A stretch of 64,000 bases of DNA, taken from assembly GCA_028752905.1 (NCBI GenBank), contig JAQNBH010000004.1:39364336-39428335 (forward strand). Reading direction: 5' to 3'. The stretch comes from Cladorhizidae sp. MBARI D1340-BT2 (taxonomy: Eukaryota; Porifera; Demospongiae; Poecilosclerida; Cladorhizidae). This document shows, one piece after another, positions 56,401 to 64,000 of the stretch. A program made the position numbers and the translations under genes. Positions within the stretch are counted from its first letter, which is position 1. Each line of letters opens with the position of its first letter. The notes under the pieces are model-generated. The model saw only the letters and a program-made list of their open reading frames with translations, was not told the DNA's origin and searched no databases.

Positions 56401-57269
56401 GCAGGAACTTGTCGACCATAAATCTCTTCCCAGTACCAGCTGTAGCATCTGCTATTTTCAAGAGAAGGTCTCCTGGATTCCATGGAGGGGAGAGAGCAAG
56501 TCCAACTCTGTGGCTCATATCTGAACTCGAACACTCGATGCTGTTTTCCTCACTTTCATAAACGGGATATCCCCCGCATCATTAAACTAGCAGACACCTA
56601 TGCAGCTGCTAAGTAAGTTAGCTACATGAGTGTACATGACCAAGTACAAAACAAGTTCTAGCACTACTACTCTACTCACTGTTTAAGGACGGTTCAGAAA
56701 ATAATGTAAGTCAATCCGTTGCAGGTGTTCCGTCCTTCTGATCCATTGCGCTAATGTTGTGAACAGGTAATGCAACAGACTACGGATGGGAACGGATATG
56801 AAATGCATGAGTAGGATTTGATTCGAAGTCCAATCTATTGCATCAGACTGTCAGGGATTCCTCAACCAGGATGAAAGCGTGACAACTGTTGGAACCGATA
56901 ATTAAGCAGAGATCATGTACAGTAGATATACTCTTAATTAATGATAAGCAGTGTTAGCCAACCTTGGGTAGGTCATGAGATCTCCCTGGTCAGTTCTGAT
57001 CGGGCAGGAAAGGAACTGGTAGTTTGTGTGTGTGTGTGTGTACAGTACAGGCAAAAAAAATGCCGATTGCGTTGCGTACAACATTAAACAATGCACATCG
57101 TAAACTCATTTTTAAAAACCTGCATGCCATGGATGCCAAATCTAATGGAACGTCCAATGCAGCGGAGATGATCCGTCTACATTGTGGCGCTAAGTTCACG
57201 CAATTTCTTCGCTAAGAAAAAGTGGAGCTGCACTAGTGAGCCTTCTTTTCTTCATTTCAGAGCCTTCAT

Positions 57270-57560
57270 TCTTCCTGCCTAATTAGTGCAGTCTGGTGTC
57301 CTGCAGTCGAGTGTTGGTTCCATCGTGAAGAAGTATAGTCGAGCATCTGTCTCCACCTGAAGCACTTTTGTCCACAGTCGAGTATCTGTCCCATTGTGAA
57401 GGATTGTAGTCGAGCATCTCTCTCCTACCTGAAGAACTTTCAACAGTCGGGTGTAGATCTCCGTACTAGCTTATTTTATAGCAAGCCAGAGGTTCTGAGA
57501 CCTACGCTACACACTAGAACGAAAGTGCTTCAGGTGGAGACAGATGCTCAACTGCACTGC
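57270..57560. repeat. Local direct and inverted repeats
   Basis: GTCGAGCATCTGTCTCCACC followed by TGAAGCACTTTTGT (about 57338-57373) is repeated in direct form near 57410-57440 and in inverted form at about 57521-57555 (AAAGTGCTTCAGGTGGAGAC). The inverted pair could form a 30-bp stem. No gene is seen from 55430 to 57790; the open frames at 57024-57215 on both strands lack recognisable motifs. Confidence 0.7.
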
Positions 57561-57949
57561 TTTTCTCTTTATGGGACGTATGCTCAACAAGGAGTAGGGA
57601 ACAGGTGACTTACACTAGACGGCACTACTTCAGATGGAAAGAATGAAAGCTCTGGAATGAAAAGAAGCCTCCTGTGAGAAACAGTGACGATGGGCAGCAG
57701 AAGCATTGCAATACAAGGATAATTATGTAGTTGTCCCTATTTTTTAGCGACCACCTTCAAATCCACAATCAACCACTATTCAAGATGGTCTTGCACTAAT
57801 GTAGGGGGACAAATGGGATGTTGACAGAGCTGGAGGAAACGGAACGTAAACCTCAAAAATGGCTTTGGGAGTTTGTGAATGCTCTTGGAACATGGGTGGA
57901 AGAGTCTCTACTCCAGTGGCTTCATAAGGCACCCTTTTTAGCATCATGG

Positions 57950-58205
57950 CTGGTGAATGCACTGATGATAGCAACATCATGGCTGATGTTTACACTGATG
58001 TAACTAACATGGTAACATGTCTGGCAAATGAACTGATGTTACTACCATAGCATCATGGCTGATGAATGCTTTGATGTTACTACCATAGCATCATGGCTGG
58101 CAAATGCACTGATTTTATTACCATAGCATCATGGCTGATGAATGCTTTGATGTTACTACCATAGCATCATGGCTGATGTTTGCACTGATGTTACTACCAT
58201 AGAGG
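57950..58205 (+). repeat. About 38-bp tandem repeat grown from the ADECTDVTT codons
   Basis: CATCATGGCTGATGAATGCT followed by TTGATGTTACTACCATAG is repeated about six times with small changes. The unit encodes M-A-D-E-C-F-D-V-T-T, the segment that occurs once in the sister copy (ADECTDVTTVEEL at 48105). A 38-bp period is not a multiple of three, so this expansion breaks the frame. Confidence 0.85.
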
Positions 58206-58307
58206 AGCTGACAAGCTGTTGTCGTTGGGTGGAGAAGGTGTACCAGAAGAACACTTCATTGAAGTTTTAGCTTGAAGAAAGTTAATGCTGAGAGTATATG
58301 TTCTGCT

Positions 58308-58530
58308 TAGTGGAGTTCTGCAGGGAGACATCATTCAGTTGGGAAGGCTTGTAGAAATGGAGTGCTGCAGGGAGAAGAGCATTCAGTTGGGAAGGCTTAT
58401 AGGAATGGGATTTAGTGGAGTGCTGCAGGGAGAAGAGATTCAGTTGGGGAGGCTTATAGGAATGGAATTTAGTGGAGCGCTGCAGGGAGAAGAGCATTCA
58501 GTTGGGAAGGCTTGTAGGAATGGGATTTGC
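58308..58530 (+). repeat. 54-60-bp tandem repeat grown from the transposase core
   Basis: Four units built on GCTGCAGGGAGAAGAGCATT, then CAGTTGGGAAGGCTTGTAGGAATG. They encode variants of IQLGRLVGMGF, the codons just before the GAAATFS motif of this hAT family. In the sister copy at 48280-48320 the segment (IQISMLVGMGFDGAATF) is single. Most unit lengths (57, 60) are multiples of three. Confidence 0.85.
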
Positions 58531-60015
58531 TGGAGCTGCTACTTTTTCTGCTGATAAAATAGGAGTTCAAAGAAAGTTGCAAGAACTCTCCCCTCATGCA
58601 TTGTTTGTCTACTGCCACTGTCATCTCCTTCCACTGGCTTCTGTGCAAGCTGCAAATGCTACACCAGGTAGCAAGCATGTCTACATGGCTCTGATGACGT
58701 TATCGAAGTTCTTCCATTACACCCCAAAATGTGCAGAGTCGTTAAAGGAGATTCATAAAGTACAATATCTTCCAGAGCTCAAGATCGTCTAATCGTCTGT
58801 GTCACGCTGACTTGCACACAAGTGATGTGTGGAAGCAGCAAAAGCAGTTATGGCTCAATAGATTTTGCTCTTAGTATATGAAACATCTCATGAACCAGAA
58901 GCTCTTGGACTGAGTGACGTCCTTTCTAAGCAATCCACGATAGCAACAATGGACCTACTTGACTACGTTCTTTCTCAAGTGTAAGAGTTTAGCCGTGCCT
59001 TGCAGACGAAGCACCTGGGCTCTCCCTTATTTCTAATGTAGTGGATGCTACCTTAATTGCCGTGACAATACTGTACTGCCTTCAGCAGATTGGGTGTTAC
59101 AGCTACAAGATGAGCAAGAGAAGAGTCAACAGGTATTGAAAGTCACTCATTTGTGTATATATATATATATGCTCTTTTCGAGGAAGCATTTTATCAGCCT
59201 TATCAAAGACAACATGTCTAGCAAGTTTACGTCCTCAAAAGACGTGTTATCAGCCTTCAGTATATTTGAACCTAAGAAAATGCCCAGCCTCTCTACTCAT
59301 GAGCTACCTTTATATGGAGGCAGTTCAATTCAAACTCTCATTGGATAGTAAGGGGGAGACTTAGCTTGGAAGGAACTGAATCTGAGTAGGAAGTCATTGT
59401 CTCTTCCGACCTCAGTGCAGAGTAGAAAGCATATTGTCAGCTCACTATTAAGCAGCCAAAAGATGATATATCCATGCAGCTGAAGGAATTGCTCACCAGT
59501 GACATGCTTAGCATTATTCCCCACTGTACATACACTGGCAACCATGTGCTTGTCTATTTCCATTTCAACACCACCAGCAGAACAAAGTTTCTCAAATATG
59601 AAAGTACTAAAGAATTGCGTTCATAACCTCATAACTGAATTTGGCCTGTCCAAATTAAAAATTAATGAAAATTGCCATTGAATCTCCCGAAAAACTCACC
59701 GATAGAGTGATAGTGATTTGGAAGAAGTTGTAGAAGGATTGCTGTGTAAACTCTCATTTAGACTCATCTCATTATATATGCGTACTCACTGCTCATGCAC
59801 TTTAAACTCCCATTTAGACTCTTATCTCATTAAACTCTTGCTGCTCATGCACTTTAAACTCTTTTAGACTCATCTCGGCATGCATTCACTTTGTCAAGTA
59901 CTACATACATCAACATCAATAATGTAATTTATTTTCCATGGGGTTGGACAAAAAGGTTCCAGGGAGGAGGGGCAGGGTCCTAAATGAAACCAGTCAGACC
60001 ATTTGACACCACCTA

Positions 60016-60890
60016 GTGTTCTTTAATGTACATGTACATGCACCTTATCTCAGTGCTACATGTACATGCACCTTCTCTCAGGGATACATGTACATGTGCA
60101 TTTCTCTCAGGGCTAAATGTACATGCACCTTCTTTCAGGGCTACTTGTACATGTGTATTTTCTCAGGGCTAAATGTACATGCACCTTCTCTCAGGCTAAA
60201 TGTACATGCACCTTCTCTTAGGCTACATGTACATCTGCCTTCTCTCAGTGCTACATGTACATGTACCTTCTCTCAGGCTACATGTACATGTGCCTTCTCT
60301 TAGGGCTACATGCACATGCACCTCTTAGGCTAAATATACATGCACCTTCTCTCAGGGCTACATGTACACCTGCTTTCTCTCAGGCTACATTTACTTGTGC
60401 CTTCTCTCAGGGTACATGTACATGAACCTTTTCTCAGGGCCTCATCTACATCTGCCTTCTTTCAAGCTACATGTGCATGTACCTATTCTCAGGCTGCACG
60501 TACAATGCACCTTCTCTCAGGGCTACATGTACATCTACCTTCTCTTAGGCTACATGTACATGTGCCTTCTCTCAGGCTACATGCACATGCACCTTCCCTC
60601 AGGCTACATGTGCATGCACCTTCTCTCAGGGCTACATGTACATGTGCCTTATCTCAGGGCTACATGTACATGCACCTTCTCTCATGCTACATGTACATGT
60701 GCCTTCTCGCTGCTTCATGTACATGTGCCTTCTCTCAGAGCTACATGTACATGCACCTCCTCTCTGGGCTACATGTACATGCACCTACTGTCTGGGCTAC
60801 ATGTACATGTACCTTCTCTCAGGCTACATATATATTTGCCTTCTCTCTGGCTACAAGTACATGTGCCTTCTCTCAGAGCTACACTTGAAA
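60016..60890. repeat. Minisatellite, about 27-30-bp unit
   Basis: About 30 units of GCTACATGTACATGCACCTT followed by CTCTCAGG, with TGCACC/TGTGCC variants. The core ACATGTACATGT is itself palindromic. Open frames up to 182 aa across it (Leu/His/Ser-rich) are translated repeat. Confidence 0.95.
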
Positions 60891-61681
60891 GTGTAATATT
60901 TTATTGAATTGTCTTGTTTTTTCTGTCCTTTGAGAGCTGCTTTCGTGTCCTGTGATATGAGATGTCAGATATATTTCAAAGCATCGACAAGTTATGGTCA
61001 GTAGAAGAGGTGACCTTTGGGTCTTAATTGGATTTGCATATGTGGGGGCCATGATTTAATTAGCTGGGCTTCAGAAGCCAATTCCATTTAGCTTATGTCA
61101 TAGATAAATGTTTCAGGGAGCCACAGAACAAATTTGAGCCTTATTCCACCACACGGGAGCTGTAACTGTATCCACAGATGTGGTGCAGTTTCTGAGTGGC
61201 CTTGATGTTGTTGTCTAAGAAAGTCTACCTATAGAGTCATTCAACATATTATTTGAAAGCACACAGAATAAACAATTTGATATCAAAATATCCTTTAGAC
61301 CCAATATAAAATATTGTAGTGTGCACGCAGAGTTTGTAGTTAGATGAGGCTGGCCAATAAGAGAGCATTTTGGTGAGAAGATGGTGGTCAAGTGTATGGC
61401 AAGTTCATGAAATCACATTTACTTCAAGTATTCGGAGGAGTAAAGCAGGAAATCCTAATCACCAACATGAGTGGTAGTATAGGCAAGGTCAGGAAGACAG
61501 GCAAGGTCAGAAAGACGGGCAAGGTCAGCAAGGCCAGAAAAACCTCATTTCGTTCTGTTTAAGATCACTGCATGTGTTCTTTGAACAAGTTATATTGGGC
61601 GTTGTCGTAGGACACACTTCAATAATATCTTTAGAAAAATGCATCGATTGCTTTCATTGTTCTCTTGACTTTGTTTTTCAG

Positions 61682-61824
61682 GATAATAGTCGTTTGGGTG
61701 GGGCATACGTGTGGCCGAGGATATGTGAAGCATTTGAGTGTACAGGCATCAAGTGAAGCAAGTTGTACTGGACATTATTGACAGAGCTGAACTTGAACTT
61801 CCTGTCCATCAAGACCACCCCTGG
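61682..61824 (+). CDS. OvoA: OvoA exon 5, with a frameshift
   Basis: After TTTTTCAG (61681) in phase 0 it reads DNSRLGGAYVWPRICEAFE. It then needs a shift of two extra bases (TG at about 61740) to continue YRHQVKQVVLDIIDRAEL then ELPVHQDHPW, followed by GTAAAC. Y-R-x-x-V-x-x-V-V-L-D-x-I and L-P-V-x-x-x-x-P-W are typical of the OvoA N-terminal domain just before the H-E-R-I-H motif, so both halves are genuine. The shift is either an assembly error, a real null mutation or an unseen splice. The intron before it spans 51114-61681. Confidence 0.8.
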
Positions 61825-62435
61825 GTAAACATAGATGTTATCTCTTTGGTGATTAAAATATTCTTTGATTAAACATCCCAGTATCCATTAAAGGTTTGTA
61901 GATGCAAAATATCCGAATTACCCAGGACAGTGAAATTTATGCAGTGCTAGAGAGCCCTGGGTATGGAAGAATAAACATGGTCTGTGCATAATCATTGCAA
62001 GACTGCATTTCGTATGACCTCCAGAAATCTATATTTGCCACATTAGCTTGGGGGGTGGGGGGGGGGGGGGGGGTTTCCAGGAATGCATTACCTTTCCCAC
62101 CATGTGTTGGGCGTCTGAAATGCTCTGGTTACTGATACTTGAAGTGTCTTGTAATTTGCACTTTAACCTAACTCTGCTGCTCTTAAGTAGGCTGGCAGCT
62201 CCAGTCTGGATCTTATAATAATATATTAATATTATGGTCACAATACAGATGTAACACCATTAACCACAACCTATCACAACTATAGTACCCTAACTAACAC
62301 ACATACAAATGTTCTGTGGGTTTAGTTATTAACCACAACATTAATTTACACATTCCAATGAGTCTCTCATCGCTCATATAGTTCAAGCCTCCTTGTTCTC
62401 TGTTCCTTGCAGGATCATTCTTGCTTTTCCGCGAC
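61825..62435 (+). other. OvoA intron 5 start, no gene seen
   Basis: The donor is at 61825. A G tract lies at about 62050-62074. No transposase or exon recognised before the repeat at 62440. Confidence 0.5.
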
Positions 62436-62439
62436 CACA

Positions 62440-62672
62440 AGGTCGCCCCACAACTAGTATTATTTGCACTTTAACCTGTATTAAAAAATAGGGAGTATTA
62501 TTTGCACTCGAACCTGTATTAAAAACATTACTACACTTCCCTCAGCTCTTTCATGAAACTCACAAGCATCAGTAACATAATACATCTCCCTCAGCCCCTC
62601 CATGAAACTCATAAACATCAGTAACATATATACCTCCCTCAACCCCTCCATAACTCACAAGCATCAGTAACA
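62440..62672. repeat. Two short tandem repeats
   Basis: AGTATTATTTGCACT with AACCTGTATTAAAAA occurs twice (62456-62525). Then a unit of about 50-60 bp (CATCAGTAACATA, CTCCCTCA, CCCCTCCATGAAACTCA) occurs about three times from 62560 to 62670. Confidence 0.75.
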
Positions 62673-63440
62673 CAGTGGCGGCGTCGACGGTCCGGCCACT
62701 CCGGTTTTGGCCGGACCACTTTTGGTAACATGCGGCGCATGCGCGAATTATGCCCTTACCCAATTGACTAGCCGGTCTGGCTGTGGCATAGCTTCGAGCT
62801 TTGGTGTAGCGTCTGAAGTGATCGATAACCTTCCTGGAGTTCCCCGTCAACCGCCCGAATCCTTCGCCTTTCCGAAGAGAGCTTTCGGGGAAAAGAAGGC
62901 AGTGGAGAGATCTTGTCAAGCGAGCTGGTTCCGTACCTGGTCTTGGCTACATTATAGTGAAGCCAGAGATTCTCTGGACTGCCACCTCTGCTGCAAAGCT
63001 GTTAAGGCTAAGCATATAACAGTGAAGCCAGGAGCTACCGATGCTGCTTTTGTAAGTTTAGCGACTTCCTCATAGATTTTTGAACTTAACTTTTAAAGTT
63101 TATAGTACTATTCACTTATTTAGAATGCTTTATATTGTAGTTATCTCGGGACTGGAAAGATGCCACACTAGGTATCCGACAGCATGAGAAAAGTCAGTGC
63201 CACAAGATAGCAGTTGAGAAGCTAATTACAGTACCAACAACTACACGAGATGTAGGTGAGATGCTCTCTAGTACTTTGGCCCAAGACAGAGCAAAAAATC
63301 GGAACTGCCTTCTAAAGGTTCTGAGCAGTCTAAAGTTTTTGGCAAGGCAGGGATGTGGGATACGTGGTCATGACAATCGTGGTGATGGAAATCTGTTCCA
63401 ACTGATGAAGCTCATGAGTGAAGAGGACTCCAAGGTAATT
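62673..63440 (+). mobile_element. hAT element start with TTF-finger exons (DUF4371 type)
   Basis: Begins near CAGTGGCGGCGTCGACGG, a hAT-like terminus. The first exon ends at 63051 before GTAAGTTT and reads PPESFAFPKRAFGEKKAVER, SCQASWFRTWSWLHYSEARD and CHLCCKAVKAKHI, a TTF-type zinc finger. The second exon begins after ATATTGTAG (63140) and reads LSRDWKDATLGIRQHEKSQC, HKIAVEKLITVPTTTRDVGE and LKVLSSLKFLARQGCGIRGH, ending before GTAATT at about 63434. Both junctions are phase 0. No stops occur in these exons, unlike the other hATs here, so this copy may be younger or a captured gene. The rest is not seen. Confidence 0.75.
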
Positions 63441-63779
63441 GGGATCAAGTAAAGAGTAAGACTCTGGAAGTTGAAAAATCCATTCGCGTCAATTGTTTTT
63501 GCGGTATATATTTTAAAACACACTTTCCCCTGCTTATCTTAAATGCGCGCACCATGTAGGTCCTTTGATTTTGATGGAGCGTTCAGAAGGCATCAAGAAA
63601 GGATACTCGAAGTAAGTAACAAATACCCCTGGACAGAACAATATTCATTAGCAGCAATACACAACAAAAAATTAACACAACTTCATATTAACACAACTTC
63701 ATAAAACAACAAATGCAGCATCGACTTTGAGACCAAAAACAACAACAAAACAAAACATCAGAGGGCAAACTTATACTGG

Positions 63780-63918
63780 GTACTGTGTTTTGATTGCATG
63801 TAGGATGCTCCTCAGCAGTTGTGCGGGCATTCCTCTCCCTCCACATAAATTCCTCAAGTTATGGAGGAAGTTGACGATGAACCCCCTTCATCCTTTTAAA
63901 CTTTATCTTCGCCTGCAT
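63780..63918 (-). pseudogene. Merlin transposase C-terminal fragment
   Basis: The - strand reads MQAKIKFKRMKGVHRQLPP, a stop, then LEEFMWRERNARTTAEEHP. The matching block in the Merlin copy at 19090-19215 is KLKRMKGVHRHQLPSYLDEF. Cut by the window end or by decay, so upstream parts are not visible. Confidence 0.72.
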
Positions 63919-64000
63919 TACAGTATATTTGTGTATATATATATATAATGTGAATGTGTATTTGGTACCTTTATTTGGTACCTTTATTTAATGAATCTCT

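Larger units (their letters stand above)
57820..59990 (+). pseudogene. hAT transposase relic, same family as 47404-49623
   Basis: Begins with FVNALGTWVEESLLQWLHKA, then repeated ADEC-like units, IEELTSCCRWVE, an array of the IQLGRL segment, GMGFAGAATFSADKIGVQRK (58518-), LFVYCHCHLLPLASVQAANA, FFHYTPKCAESLKEIHK, PELKIV, YETSHEPEALGLSDVLSKQS, FSIFEPKKMPSL and the remnants of a C-terminal domain. The end at about 59965-59995 (AGGGTCCTAAATGAAACCAG) resembles the right terminus of the 46483-49804 element. The 5' end and zinc finger are missing. Many stops, inactive. Confidence 0.82.

Noticed and set aside
60340..60907. Overlapping 180-aa open frames rich in Leu, His and Ser
   Set aside because: They are the 27-30-bp minisatellite translated in two frames.

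Overview
The window is eukaryotic nuclear DNA, most likely from an early-branching animal. I favour a sponge. The evidence is spliced exons with GT-AG introns, several only about 60-120 bp; an integrin beta subunit tail (an animal-specific receptor); an OvoA ovothiol-synthase gene (kept by many marine invertebrates, absent from vertebrates); and a dense mixture of animal transposons with minisatellites. The species assignment is inference. I found no bacterial operons, rRNA, tRNA or CRISPR.

Host genes. (1) An integrin-beta-like gene on the + strand runs from about 1003 to 9766. It has a possible Cys-rich exon (1003-1071), a Cys-rich tail-domain exon (5312-5435), the transmembrane exon (7210-7418) and two cytoplasmic-tail exons (7526-7582, 9683-9766) that end in NPLY and NPLM motifs. 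(2) A two-exon gene on the - strand (24596-22383) encodes about 635 aa with an N-terminal helical, death-fold-like region, coiled coils and a Pro/His-rich tail. (3) A single-exon MUL1-like gene (29670-30446, +) keeps both membrane segments and the GIDE domain but has no RING. (4) The 5' part of OvoA (+) has exons at 45820-45902, 46025-46089, 46162-46274, 51045-51113 and 61682-61824. Its introns reach 4.8 and 9.5-10.6 kb because transposons and satellites fill them, and the gene continues beyond the right edge.

Mobile DNA, left to right. A Tigger/pogo-type element (1308-5198) carries a nested piggyBac-like element (1910-3981, TTAA target). A gypsy/GIN-type integrase relic lies at 10860-11860. 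A 196-bp hAT-type MITE is at 12214-12409. A 5'-truncated LINE on the - strand is split by a very young LTR retrotransposon (12791-17001; LTRs differ at one base; 5-bp target duplication). A pogo-type relic (18180-18747 and 21730-21981) flanks a Merlin element (18758-20502) and a second Merlin fragment that holds a LINE 3' end. A Penelope-like GIY-YIG fragment (26806-27452) has a hammerhead-ribozyme motif. A TTAA-flanked MITE is at 38897-39813. A piggyBac relic on the - strand is interrupted by a CGGBP1-like hAT (40598-43214, 8-bp target duplication). There are three further hAT relics (46483-49804, 52790-55330, 57820-59990), a hAT start with intact TTF-finger exons (62673-63440), and a Merlin fragment at the right edge.

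The most striking signals are these. First, several tandem arrays are in-place amplifications of transposase codons: 30-bp units in the Tigger and ZNF862-like hAT genes, 57-60-bp units in another hAT, and a 33-bp duplication in an integrase. A similar 63-bp in-frame duplication of a splice acceptor is seen in OvoA. Second, the LTR retrotransposon has a 14-nt primer-binding site directly after its 5' LTR that is perfectly complementary to a stretch inside the LTR, the signature of self-primed reverse transcription. This copy also appears to have lost its integrase. Third, there is a near-consensus hammerhead ribozyme beside the Penelope fragment. Fourth, there is a RING-less MUL1 paralogue, and three evenly spaced 16-bp palindromes lie downstream of it.
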